Positions 10,560-18,680 of a stretch of 64,000 nt of DNA are shown piece after piece; position 1 is the first letter of the stretch, and every line of letters starts with the position of its first letter. The translations under genes were made by a program, and so were the position numbers. The notes under the pieces are model-generated. The model ran no database searches, was not told where the DNA came from, and saw nothing but the letters and a program-made list of their open reading frames with translations. The stretch is taken from positions 7,322,501-7,386,500 of the forward strand of contig NZ_CP023688.1 in NCBI RefSeq assembly GCF_008704655.1, written 5' to 3'. The stretch is from Streptomyces rimosus. Its GTDB lineage: Bacteria; Actinomycetota; Actinomycetes; Streptomycetales; Streptomycetaceae.

Positions 10560-11594
10560 ATGAGCGAGCGGGTGCTGCGCGAGCGGCCCGGCCAGTGCGA
10601 GCGGGCACTGCGCGAGGCGTACGACACGGCGCTGCTGGACCTGGACGGAGTCGTGTACGCCGGCGGCTCGGCGATCGAGCACGCCGTGGCGTCGCTCGGC
10701 ACGGCCCGCGACGCCGGGATGCATCTGGCGTATGTGACCAACAACGCGTCCCGGACGCCGGACGCGGTCGCCGACCAGCTCACCGGGTTCGGGCTGCCGA
10801 CCGCGCCGACGGATGTGATCACCTCGGCGCAGGCGGTCGCCCGGCTGATCGCCGGGCAGGTGCCCGAGGGCGCGCGGGTGCTGGCGATCGGCGGCGAGGG
10901 GCTGCGGGTGGCGCTGCGCGAGCGCGGCCTGGTGCCGGTGGAGTCAGCGGACGACGGCCCGGCGGCGGTGGTGCAGGGCTTCGACCCGAAGCTGAACTGG
11001 GAGCGGCTGGCGGAGGCCGCCTACGCCGTACAGCGCGGCGTGCCCTGGTTCGCCTCCAACACCGACCTGACCATCCCCAAGGAGCGCGGGATCGCGCCGG
11101 GCAACGGGGCGCTGGTGGAGGTCGTACGGACCGCCACCGGTGGCGGCAGGCCCCAGGTGGCGGGCAAGCCGGAGACGCCGATGCACCGGGAGACGGTGCT
11201 GCGTACCGGCGCGAAGCGGCCGCTGGTGGTGGGCGACCGGCTCGATACGGATATCGAGGGCGCCTACAACGGCGGCGTGGACTCGCTGCTGGTGCTGACC
11301 GGCGTGACCACCGCCGCCGAGCTGCTGGCCGCGCCGCCGCAGCACCGCCCGACGTACGTGGACGCGGATCTGCGCGGCGTGCTCGGCCCGCAGCCGGAGG
11401 TTTCCGGGGATGCGGACAGCGGTTTCCGGTGCGGCGGCTGGACGGCGTCCGTACGCGACGACGTACTGGCGCTGGACGGCGAGGGCGCTGCGCTGGACGG
11501 TCTGCGGGCGCTGTGCGGCGCGGCCTGGACGTCGGCGGGCGACGGCAGCTGTGGCGCGGACGCGGGCAAGGCGCTGGCGCGGCTCGGGCTGTGA
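10560..11594 (+). CDS. HAD-IIA (NagD-like) phosphatase
   Basis: This 344-residue HAD-superfamily hydrolase has all four motifs in order. LLDLDGVVYAG carries the nucleophile Asp and acid/base Asp. VTNNASRTP is motif II, AGKPETPMHRE carries the motif III lysine, and VVGDRLDTDIEGA carries the metal-binding acidic residues. The C2-type cap places it with NagD, 4-nitrophenylphosphatase and phosphoglycolate-phosphatase relatives; the substrate is unknown. The start ATG 10560 follows AGGGAG. A NagD-like gene just upstream of tlyA is a known actinobacterial arrangement. Here the iron-uptake block is inserted between them. It ends at a strong hairpin. Confidence 0.9.
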   Translation: MSERVLRERPGQCERALREAYDTALLDLDGVVYAGGSAIEHAVASLGTARDAGMHLAYVTNNASRTPDAVADQLTGFGLPTAPTDVITSAQAVARLIAGQVPEGARVLAIGGEGLRVALRERGLVPVESADDGPAAVVQGFDPKLNWERLAEAAYAVQRGVPWFASNTDLTIPKERGIAPGNGALVEVVRTATGGGRPQVAGKPETPMHRETVLRTGAKRPLVVGDRLDTDIEGAYNGGVDSLLVLTGVTTAAELLAAPPQHRPTYVDADLRGVLGPQPEVSGDADSGFRCGGWTASVRDDVLALDGEGAALDGLRALCGAAWTSAGDGSCGADAGKALARLGL

Positions 11595-11625
11595 AGCGCG
11601 CGCGGCACGGCTGACGCGTAAAGAC

Positions 11626-11664
11626 GGGAGGGGCCCCGCTCGTTGGGTGAGCGGGGCCCCTCCC
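11626..11664. terminator. Terminator hairpin between HAD gene and siderophore reductase gene
   Basis: A 16-bp perfect stem (11626-11641 with 11649-11664) with a 7-base loop lies between convergent genes, so it probably works in both directions. Confidence 0.82.
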
Positions 11665-11732
11665 TGTGGTGCGGTACGGACCGTCGTACGCGCACGGTAT
11701 GGAGGCCGGGCCTGGTCGTGGCCCGGACCGGT

Positions 11733-12623
11733 TCAGTCCTCGTCGGTGGCGGCCGCCGTGCCCGCGACGTACTCCGCGAGCAGGTCCTCCTCGCTGGCGC
11801 CGCGCCGCCAGTAGCCGGTGAACTTCACGGCCCGGCGGTCGAAGGCGCGCTCCCGCACGAGGTGCCGGCGCAGCAGCTTCACATTGCCCGCCTCGCCCGC
11901 GATCCAGGCGTACGGCGTGCCCTCGGGCAGCTCGGCGGCGCGCACCGCTTCGAGGAGGGCGTCCGTGCCGTCCGCCGGACGCTCGTCGGCGACGAGCCAG
12001 GTGATGTCGGCGTCCGCGAAGGTGGGCAGGTCCTGGCGGTCGGCCGCGTGGGCGACGGACAGGAAGACCTTGGCCTGGGTGCCGGGGGAGAGCCAGGCCA
12101 GGATACCGGCCACCGCGGGCAGCGCCGTCTCGTCGCCGGTCAGCAGGATCCAGTCGGTGCCGGGCGGCGGGCGGAAGTCGACACCGCCGTTGTCCTCGAC
12201 GGCCGGGCCGAGGATCGAGACGCGGTCACCCGGTACGGCCGCCGCCGCCCAGCGGGAGGCCGGGCCGCCGGCCGCGCCGCCCGGGGCGTCCGCGCCGTGC
12301 AGCGCGAAGTCCACGTCGACCTCGGCCGGTTCGTGGCGCTGCTCGCGGATCGTGTACGAGCGCATCAGGGGCCGCTCGGCGGGGTCCTGGGCGCGCCAGG
12401 CCGGGTACCAGTTCTCGCCCTGGTCGGCGAAGACCGGCTCGGACTGGTGGGCCTGCGGGAGGAACAGTTTGAACCGCTGGTCGCGGCCGCCGGAGGCCAG
12501 TTCGCCGAGCCGTTCGCCGCCGAAGGTGATCCGGACCATGGAGGGCCCGAGCCGGCGGGTGCGCACGACGTGCACGTCGAAGAAGCGGAACGGGGTGGTG
12601 GCGGGTGCGGCGGTCGTGGTCAT
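11733..12623 (-). CDS. Siderophore-interacting protein (ferric-siderophore reductase, ViuB/SIP family)
   Basis: This 296-residue FAD-dependent NAD(P)H ferric-siderophore reductase probably releases iron from imported ferrioxamine in the cytoplasm. The N-terminal beta-barrel FAD domain contains RSYTIR and VDFALHG followed by GPASRWA. The C-terminal nucleotide domain contains LLTGDETALPAVAGIL and WIAGEAGNVKLLRRHL, typical of SIPs. It lies 94 bp downstream of the binding-protein gene on the same strand and is probably cotranscribed from the iron-box promoter at 13.9 kb. Its role resembles the des-associated reductase recalled from S. coelicolor, but orthology was not tested. Confidence 0.92.
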   Translation of the reverse strand: MTTTAAPATTPFRFFDVHVVRTRRLGPSMVRITFGGERLGELASGGRDQRFKLFLPQAHQSEPVFADQGENWYPAWRAQDPAERPLMRSYTIREQRHEPAEVDVDFALHGADAPGGAAGGPASRWAAAAVPGDRVSILGPAVEDNGGVDFRPPPGTDWILLTGDETALPAVAGILAWLSPGTQAKVFLSVAHAADRQDLPTFADADITWLVADERPADGTDALLEAVRAAELPEGTPYAWIAGEAGNVKLLRRHLVRERAFDRRAVKFTGYWRRGASEEDLLAEYVAGTAAATDED

Positions 12624-12717
12624 GCGGAGGAACCTCCCGGAACCGTGACTCGGTGACTGGCGGTGGGGGCGGGCGCTCGGCCGGGCCGGCCGGTGCGGCG
12701 GCCGGCCCGGCGTCGCG

Positions 12718-13743
12718 TCAGGCGACCTTCTTGGCGTTCTGGATGGCCTTGGTGAGCTCTTCCATCAGCGGGGCGGCGCCCGCGTAGGAGAAGCGCGGCT
12801 CGCTGGACCAGCCGGTGACCTGGCCGGCCTTGACGGCGGGCAGTTTGTTCCAGGCGGGCTTGGCGGCCAGGTCCTTGGGCTGGAGGGCCGAGGTGCGGTT
12901 GTCCAGCATCAGCACGTCGGCCGGGTACTTGTCGGCGTTCTCCCAGCTCAGGTTCTCGAAGTAGCCGCCCTTGTCCAGGTTGTCCGGAACGATGATGTCC
13001 ACGCCGAGCGACTTGTAGTACATGATGTCGGAGTTGATGCCCGGGTTGGAGGCGTAGAACAGGTCGGCGCTGCCGGAGCAGGCGAGCACCCGGACCGGGT
13101 TGGACTTGGCGGCCTTGCGCAGCTCGGCCGCGGCCTTCTCGAAGCGGGCCTTGGCGTCGGTGACCTTCTTGGCCTTCAGATCGGCGCCGAGGGACTGCGC
13201 CAGCTCGGCGTACCGCTCGATGATCTTCACCAGCGGGACCCGGGCCGAGGTGATGGCCACCTGCTCGGCCAGCTTGGTGATCTTGTCCTTGCTCTGTTCC
13301 GGCACGAACCACAGGGCGCCCGGCTCGTACATGTTGGTGATCAGCAGATCGGGGTTGAGGGCGGCGTACTTCTCGACCGCGAACTGGTTGTACGCGTTGC
13401 CGATGATGGTGACCCGGTCCACGTCGATGTCCCCGGCCTGCGGGTCCGGCTTGCCGTTCTTGAGCTTGGTCGGGCCGAAGACGCCGACGACCTGCTTGTC
13501 GATGCCGAAGTCGTACAGGGCGGCGGCGGTGCCGGTGAAGGCGACGATGCGCTGCGGCGTGTGGTCGAGGGAGACCTTCTTCTTGCGGTCGTCGGTGAAG
13601 GACCAGGCACCGCCCTTGACGTCGCCCTTGGAGCCCGAGTCCTTCCCGCCTCCGCAGGCGGCCAGCAGGGCGCCGATGCCGACGGCGCCACCCGCGGCGA
13701 GGACGCCGCGGCGGGTGAGGGATACGCTTCGGGAGGTGCTCAT
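12718..13743 (-). CDS. Ferric-siderophore ABC transporter substrate-binding lipoprotein
   Basis: This is a periplasmic-binding-protein-like lipoprotein of 341 residues. The chosen ATG 13743 begins MSTSRSVSLTRRGVLAAGG with a twin-arginine-like motif. The lipobox is LLAAC, with Cys near residue 34. The mature part starts KDSGSKGDVKGG and includes the FepB/FhuD-type QRIVAFTGTAAALYDFGI and PDLLITNMYEP segments. An in-frame ATG at 13818 would put 25 residues before the signal peptide and is less likely. It is divergent from the permease operon, with an iron box between them. The expected ligand is a hydroxamate siderophore, by context only. Confidence 0.92.
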   Translation of the reverse strand: MSTSRSVSLTRRGVLAAGGAVGIGALLAACGGGKDSGSKGDVKGGAWSFTDDRKKKVSLDHTPQRIVAFTGTAAALYDFGIDKQVVGVFGPTKLKNGKPDPQAGDIDVDRVTIIGNAYNQFAVEKYAALNPDLLITNMYEPGALWFVPEQSKDKITKLAEQVAITSARVPLVKIIERYAELAQSLGADLKAKKVTDAKARFEKAAAELRKAAKSNPVRVLACSGSADLFYASNPGINSDIMYYKSLGVDIIVPDNLDKGGYFENLSWENADKYPADVLMLDNRTSALQPKDLAAKPAWNKLPAVKAGQVTGWSSEPRFSYAGAAPLMEELTKAIQNAKKVA

Positions 13744-13904
13744 GGCTGCAGTGCTTCTCTCTGGGCTGGGCCTCGGCACGGCCGGCAAGGCTTGACGGGA
13801 CTTCAGCCGGTCGTTCACGGTCTTCAGTACGGTTTCGGCCGGACATCGGGACGTACGGCAAAGGGCCGGTAAAAGGCCCTGCAGAACGACTTGATGTCTG
13901 ATCG

Positions 13905-13923
13905 TGAGGGTAGGCTAACCTAA
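13905..13923. promoter_or_regulatory. Iron box in divergent siderophore-transport promoter
   Basis: The sequence tgagggtaggctaacctaa matches the DmdR/IdeR consensus in reverse orientation. It ends five bases before the GTG start of the first permease and lies about 160 bases from the binding-protein start, so one operator could repress both directions. TAGGCT inside the box could serve as the -10 of the plus-strand promoter. Confidence 0.93.
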
Positions 13924-13928
13924 CTCCC

Positions 13929-14972
13929 GTGTTGGTTGACAGTCCCCCCGAAGCAGCAAACGCCCCCGCGGCACCGCGACGGCGGCAGATCACTCGCTCG
14001 GCGGGGCTCGTCGCCGCCGTCGGCGCGCTCGCCGTCGTCACCGTCCTGGGCATCGCCGTGGGCGCGAAACAGGTGCCCCTCGACCAGGTGTGGCACGCCC
14101 TCTTCCACTACACGGGCAACGACACCGACGTGGTCGTACGGGACGTCCGCCTGCCGCGCACCCTCCTCGGCCTGCTGGCCGGCGCCGCCCTGGGCCTCGC
14201 CGGCACCGTGATGCAGGCGCTCACCCGCAACCCGCTCGCCGACCCCGGCGTCCTCGGCATCAACGCGGGCGCCTCGGCGGCCGTCGTCTCCGCCATCAGC
14301 TTCCTGGGGGTCACCTCACTGACCGGGTACGTCTGGTTCGCCTTCCTCGGCGCCGCGGTCGTCTCGGTCGCCGTGTACGTCCTCGGCGGCACCCGCAGCG
14401 CCACACCCGTACGGCTCGCGCTGGCCGGAACCGCCCTGTCCGCCGCGCTGATCGGCTACATCAACGCCGTCAACATCATGGACACCGCGGCGCTGGACAA
14501 GATGCGCTTCTGGACGGTCGGCTCGCTGGCCTCCGCCACCATGACCACGGTGCAGGAGGTCGCGCCCTTCCTCGCGGCCGGCGCGGTCATCGCGCTCGCC
14601 GTCGGGCGGCCCCTGAACGCCATTGCGCTCGGCGACGACCAGGCCCGGGCGCTCGGCGCGCGGCTGACCCGCACCCGGGCGCTGGCCATGATCGCCGTCA
14701 CCCTGCTGTGCGGCGGCGCGACCGCCGCCTGCGGCCCGATCGTCTACGTCGGCCTGATGGTCCCGCACATCGTCCGCGCCGTCACCGGACCCGACCTGCG
14801 CTGGATCCTGCCGTACTCCGCGGTGCTCTCGCCGGTCCTGCTGCTCGGCGCGGACGTCCTGGGGCGCGTCGTGGCCCGGCCGGGGGAGATCCAGGTCGGC
14901 ATCGTGACGGCCGTCATCGGCGGCCCGGTCTTCATCTATCTCGTACGGCGTCGGAGGATGGCCCAGCTGTGA
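13929..14972 (+). CDS. FecCD-family siderophore permease 1
   Basis: This 347-residue polytopic permease of the BtuC/FecCD family pairs with the next gene to form the membrane channel for ferric siderophore. Family signatures are VRLPRTLLGLLAGAALGLAG, QALTRNPLADPGVLGINAGA and CGPIVYVGLMVPHIVRAVTG. About nine or ten hydrophobic segments are visible. GTG 13929 is the only plausible start. It lies five bases after the iron box, so the mRNA must be leaderless or nearly so. Its stop overlaps the next gene's GTG start (GTGA). It is the first gene of the permease-permease-ATPase operon. Confidence 0.93.
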   Translation: MLVDSPPEAANAPAAPRRRQITRSAGLVAAVGALAVVTVLGIAVGAKQVPLDQVWHALFHYTGNDTDVVVRDVRLPRTLLGLLAGAALGLAGTVMQALTRNPLADPGVLGINAGASAAVVSAISFLGVTSLTGYVWFAFLGAAVVSVAVYVLGGTRSATPVRLALAGTALSAALIGYINAVNIMDTAALDKMRFWTVGSLASATMTTVQEVAPFLAAGAVIALAVGRPLNAIALGDDQARALGARLTRTRALAMIAVTLLCGGATAACGPIVYVGLMVPHIVRAVTGPDLRWILPYSAVLSPVLLLGADVLGRVVARPGEIQVGIVTAVIGGPVFIYLVRRRRMAQL

Positions 14973-16081
14973 GTTCCACCGTCAAGACCGACACCGACAC
15001 CGGCGCGGCATCCGGCACGGCCGGCGCGGCGGCCGCGCGGACCGGCGGGTCCCTGCGGGCGGTGCGCACCGCCGGGGGCCTGTCCGTGCGCCTGGACCTG
15101 CGTACCCTCCTCGTCACGGTGCTGCTGGCCGTGGTGGCGCTGGCCGCGAGCGTGCTGCTGATCGGCACCGGCGACTTCCCGATGAGCCCCGGTGACGTCC
15201 TCGCCACCCTCACCGGCTCCGGCACCACCGCCCAGGAGTTCATCGTCAACGACCTGCGGCTGCCGCGGGTCCTGGTCGGGCTGCTGGTCGGCGCAGCGTT
15301 CGGCGTGGCCGGCGCGGTCTTCCAGGCGGTCTCCCGCAACCCGCTGGGCAGCCCCGACGTCCTCGGCTTCTCCCAGGGCTCCACGGTCGGCGCGCTGCTG
15401 ATCATCGTCTTCTTCCAGGGCGGCGCCGCCGCCATCGCGGCCGGCTCGGTCGTCGGCGGCGTCGTCACCGGACTGGTGATCTTCCTGCTGGCCTGGAAGG
15501 GCGGCATCCACGGCTACCGCTTCGTGCTCGTCGGCATCGGCGCCGCCGCGATGCTCTACGCGATCGTCCTCTACCTGATGACCAAGGCGAACATCGTCGA
15601 GGCGTCCCAGGCCACCACATGGATGGTCGGCACGCTCAGCGGCCGGGACTGGAGCCAGGTGTGGCCGCTGGCTCTGGTGTGCGCCGTGCTGATCCCGCTG
15701 GCCCTGGTGTACGGGCGGCCGCTGCGCATGCTGGAGATGGGCGACGACGCCGCGTACGCGCTGGGCGTCCCGGTCCAGCGGGTACGCATGGTGCTGCTGG
15801 TGGCGGCCGTGGTGCTGGTCGCCGCCTCGACCGCGGCGGCCGGGCCGATCGCCTTCCTCGCCCTGACCGCGCCGCAGCTCGCGCGCCGCCTGACCCGCGC
15901 GCCCGGCCCCAACCTGCTGCCCGCCGCCCTCATGGGCGCCGCCCTCCTGGTGAGCGCCGACTGGATCTCGCAGCAGGTCTTCGGCGCCGACCAGCTGCCG
16001 GTCGGCGTGCTGACCGGCGTTCTCGGCGGCTGCTACCTGCTGTGGCTGCTGGCCTCCGAGCGCAAGGCGGGCCGGATATGA
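14969..16081 (+). CDS. FecCD-family siderophore permease 2
   Basis: The second BtuC/FecCD permease has 370 residues and starts at GTG 14969, overlapping the previous stop by four bases. A hydrophilic N-terminal tail of about 40 residues precedes the first membrane segment. Signatures are LRLPRVLVGLLVGAAFGVAG, QAVSRNPLGSPDVLGFSQGS and AAGPIAFLALTAPQLARRL. A C-terminal segment DQLPVGVLTGVLGGCYLLWL is typical of FepG-like members. It probably forms a heterodimer with the product of 13929-14972. Confidence 0.93.
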   Translation: MSSTVKTDTDTGAASGTAGAAAARTGGSLRAVRTAGGLSVRLDLRTLLVTVLLAVVALAASVLLIGTGDFPMSPGDVLATLTGSGTTAQEFIVNDLRLPRVLVGLLVGAAFGVAGAVFQAVSRNPLGSPDVLGFSQGSTVGALLIIVFFQGGAAAIAAGSVVGGVVTGLVIFLLAWKGGIHGYRFVLVGIGAAAMLYAIVLYLMTKANIVEASQATTWMVGTLSGRDWSQVWPLALVCAVLIPLALVYGRPLRMLEMGDDAAYALGVPVQRVRMVLLVAAVVLVAASTAAAGPIAFLALTAPQLARRLTRAPGPNLLPAALMGAALLVSADWISQQVFGADQLPVGVLTGVLGGCYLLWLLASERKAGRI

Positions 16082-16163
16082 GCCGTACCGTCACCGGCCA
16101 CCGCGCGCCGCCCGGCGCGCCGCACCGGGCCCCCACGACGCAGACCCGACAAGGAGCAACGCA

Positions 16164-16979
16164 GTGAGCCGTCTCACGGCCGAGAACGTGACCCTCGCCT
16201 ACGACCAGCGGGTCATCGCCGAGGACCTCTCGGTGGCCATACCGGACCAGTCCTTCACGGTGATCGTCGGGCCGAACGCCTGCGGCAAGTCCACGCTGCT
16301 GCGCGCGCTGTCGCGGATGCTCAAGCCGGCCGCCGGCTCGGTGCTGCTGGACGGCGCGGCCATCTCCTCGCTCCCCGCCAAGAAGGTCGCCCGTACGCTC
16401 GGGCTGCTGCCGCAGTCCTCCATCGCGCCTGACGGGATCACCGTCGCCGACCTGGTGGCCCGCGGCCGCTACCCGCACCAGGGGCTGCTGCGCCAGTGGT
16501 CGGGCGAGGACGAGCGGATCGTACGGGAGTCGATGGACGCGACCGGCGTCGGCGAGCTGGCCGAGCGCTACGTGGACGAACTCTCCGGCGGCCAGCGGCA
16601 GCGCGTGTGGATCGCCATGGCGCTCGCCCAGCAGACGCCGCTGCTGCTCCTGGACGAGCCCACCACATACCTGGACATCCAGCACCAGATCGAGGTGCTG
16701 GACCTGTGCGCCGAACTGCACGAGGAGCAGGGCCGCACGCTCGTCGCCGTCCTGCACGACCTCAACCACGCCGCGCGCTACGCCACCCACCTGATTGCGA
16801 TGCGCGGCGGCGAGATCGTCGCCGAGGGGGCGCCGCAGGATGTCGTCACCGCCGACCTCGTCGAGCGGGTCTTCGGCCTGAAGTGCCAGGTCATCGACGA
16901 CCCGGAGACGGGCACCCCGCTGGTGGTCCCGGCGGCGCGCAAAGCGCGCGCGAAGGAGACGGCCGCGGCGGCGTCCTGA
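16164..16979 (+). CDS. FecE-family siderophore ABC transporter ATPase
   Basis: This 271-residue ATPase drives siderophore import. Walker A is GPNACGKST (residues 36-44), the ABC signature is LSGGQRQRVWIAMAL, Walker B is LLLDEPTTYLDI, and the H-loop histidine lies in VLHDLNHAARYA. The start GTG 16164 follows AAGGAG at 16151-16156. It is third in the operon, 82 bp after the second permease, and ends at a hairpin. All nucleotide-binding motifs look intact. Confidence 0.94.
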   Translation: MSRLTAENVTLAYDQRVIAEDLSVAIPDQSFTVIVGPNACGKSTLLRALSRMLKPAAGSVLLDGAAISSLPAKKVARTLGLLPQSSIAPDGITVADLVARGRYPHQGLLRQWSGEDERIVRESMDATGVGELAERYVDELSGGQRQRVWIAMALAQQTPLLLLDEPTTYLDIQHQIEVLDLCAELHEEQGRTLVAVLHDLNHAARYATHLIAMRGGEIVAEGAPQDVVTADLVERVFGLKCQVIDDPETGTPLVVPAARKARAKETAAAAS

Positions 16980-16988
16980 GTCCGCGGC

Positions 16989-17018
16989 GGGCCCGGCCGC
17001 CGTGCAACGGCCGGGCCC
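16989..17018. terminator. Terminator hairpin after siderophore uptake operon
   Basis: An 11-bp GC stem (16989-16999 with 17008-17018) with an 8-base loop lies between convergent genes. Confidence 0.72.
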
Positions 17019-17022
17019 GTCG

Positions 17023-17370
17023 TCACAGCAGCGCCCGCAGGCGCAGCAGGTCGCGGAAGCCCGCCTCCAGCTTGACCCGGCCGCTGCCCCACGCCTTGGC
17101 GAAGTGCAGCTCGCCGTCGACCAGGGCCACCAGGTCGTCGCCGCGCATCGACAGGCGGATCTGGGCCCGGCCGGGCGGTGGCCCGTGGACGCTGGTGACG
17201 TCCTGGAGGGCGCCGTTGGCCAGCCGTCCGACGAAGGTCACGTCCAGGTCGGTGATCCGGCAGCTCAGCGACCGGTCGAGCGCGGCGGCACCGCGCACGT
17301 CGCCGTCGGCGGTGGAAAGGTTCTGTGCGAGCCGGCCGAGGGCGGCGCGGCACTCTTCGAGGGTTGCCAT
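17023..17370 (-). CDS. SCP2-like sterol-carrier domain protein
   Basis: This small 115-residue protein has the alternating beta pattern of the SCP2 fold: SLSCRITDLDVTFVGRL, then RAQIRLSMRGDDLVALVDGELHFAKAWGSGRVKLEAGFRDLL split across two strands and a helix. Proteins of this kind bind hydrophobic ligands; the ligand here is unknown. It occupies the gap between the iron-uptake operon and the tlyA locus. It has its own divergent promoter region with the small gene at 17447. Confidence 0.75.
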   Translation of the reverse strand: MATLEECRAALGRLAQNLSTADGDVRGAAALDRSLSCRITDLDVTFVGRLANGALQDVTSVHGPPPGRAQIRLSMRGDDLVALVDGELHFAKAWGSGRVKLEAGFRDLLRLRALL

Positions 17371-17446
17371 CGCGATCGACGATACGCCGCCGCGGGGCGG
17401 GCGTCCGGTGGCCCGGAGGACGGCCGGTTCGAGGTAGCGTCAAGGC

Positions 17447-17857
17447 ATGGAAGAGCCGAGAGAGCCGGTGGCGGGCGCGGTGCCGGACGGTACGGATGCC
17501 GGCCGTACGGAACCGGGAGTTCCGGAAGCGGGTGCTCCGGATGCGGGCGGGCCGGGCACGGCCGGGCCGGAGCCGGACGGATCGGAGCCGGACCGGCAGG
17601 TGCCGGACGCGCCCGCCGCACCGCAGCCGCTCGGCGTCGCCGTCACGCCCACCGGGAACGCCGACGTGGACGCCCAGCTGCGGCGCCTCGCCGACGCCGA
17701 CCACCTCGCCGCGAGCGGGCACCTGGAGGTGTACGAGGATGTGCACCGGGGACTGCGCGACGCGCTGGCCGCTCTCGACCAGCGCCCCGGGCCCGCCGGC
17801 CCGTCCGGCGCGCCCCAGTCCCCGCAGCCGTCCGCAACGTACGACAACAGGAGCTGA
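17447..17857 (+). CDS. Small conserved hypothetical protein preceding tlyA
   Basis: This 136-residue protein has a disordered Pro/Gly/Glu-rich N-terminal half (residues 1-60). A compact helical C-terminal part (GNADVDAQLRRLADADHL, then YEDVHRGLRDALAALD) follows. Small helical proteins of this kind between a HAD phosphatase gene and tlyA occur in many actinobacteria; no function is known to me. A TAGCGT hexamer ends six bases before ATG 17447 and no Shine-Dalgarno is visible, so a leaderless mRNA is likely. It ends seven bases before tlyA and is cotranscribed with tlyA and nadK. Confidence 0.8.
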   Translation: MEEPREPVAGAVPDGTDAGRTEPGVPEAGAPDAGGPGTAGPEPDGSEPDRQVPDAPAAPQPLGVAVTPTGNADVDAQLRRLADADHLAASGHLEVYEDVHRGLRDALAALDQRPGPAGPSGAPQSPQPSATYDNRS

Positions 17858-17864
17858 ACCACAG

Positions 17865-18680
17865 GTGGCAGGTGTGGCACGACGCCGACTCGACGCGGAG
17901 CTGGTGCGCCGCAAGATGGCCCGGTCCCGCGAGCACGCGAGCCAGCTGATCGCCGCGGGGCGGGTGACCGTCGCCGGGGCGACGGCGACCAAGTCCGCCA
18001 CCCAGGTGGAGACCAGCGCGGCCCTGGTCGTACGCGCCGACGACAGCGACCCCGACTACGTCTCGCGCGGCGGCCACAAGCTGGCCGGGGCGCTCGCCGC
18101 GTTCACCCCCCTCGGTCTGGAGGTGGCCGGCCGCCGCGCGCTGGACGCGGGCGCCTCCACCGGCGGCTTCACGGACGTGCTGCTGCGCGCCGGGGCCGGG
18201 CACGTCGTCGCAGTGGACGTCGGGTACGGACAGCTCGCCTGGTCGCTGCAGAGCGACGACCGGGTCACCGTCAAGGACCGTACGAACGTCCGCGAAATGA
18301 CCCTGGAGCAGATCGACGGCGTACCCGTCGATCTCGTCGTCGGCGACCTGTCCTTCATCCCGCTCGGCCTGGTGCTGCCCGCGCTCGTGCGCTGCGCGGC
18401 GCCCGACGCCGACCTGGTGCTGATGGTCAAGCCGCAGTTCGAGGTCGGCAAGGAGCGCCTGGGCAGCGGCGGCGTGGTGCGCAGCGCCGAACTGCGGGCC
18501 GAGGCGGTGCGCGGCGTCGCGGAGCGGGCCGCCGCGCTGGGCCTGGGCGTGGCCGGGGTGACCGCGAGCCCGTTGCCCGGTCCCTCCGGCAATGTCGAGT
18601 ACTTTCTGTGGCTGCGCGCCGGGGCGCCTGCACTGGACCCGGCGGACGTCGACCGAGCAGTGGCGGAGGGGCCCCGTTGA
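17865..18680 (+). CDS. tlyA: TlyA family rRNA 2'-O-methyltransferase
   Basis: In actinobacteria TlyA methylates 16S and 23S rRNA cytidines (C1409 and C1920, E. coli numbering) and determines capreomycin sensitivity. The S4 domain is at residues about 4-65 (RRRLDAELVRRKMARSREHA). The FtsJ-like methyltransferase domain follows, with LDAGASTGGFTDVLLRAGA as the SAM motif, then VDLVVGDLSFIPL and VLMVKPQFEVGKERLG. Start GTG 17865 is set by AGGAG 11 bases upstream; GTG 17874 is possible. It has 271 residues, normal for the family. It overlaps nadK (TTGA). Confidence 0.95.
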   Translation: MAGVARRRLDAELVRRKMARSREHASQLIAAGRVTVAGATATKSATQVETSAALVVRADDSDPDYVSRGGHKLAGALAAFTPLGLEVAGRRALDAGASTGGFTDVLLRAGAGHVVAVDVGYGQLAWSLQSDDRVTVKDRTNVREMTLEQIDGVPVDLVVGDLSFIPLGLVLPALVRCAAPDADLVLMVKPQFEVGKERLGSGGVVRSAELRAEAVRGVAERAAALGLGVAGVTASPLPGPSGNVEYFLWLRAGAPALDPADVDRAVAEGPR

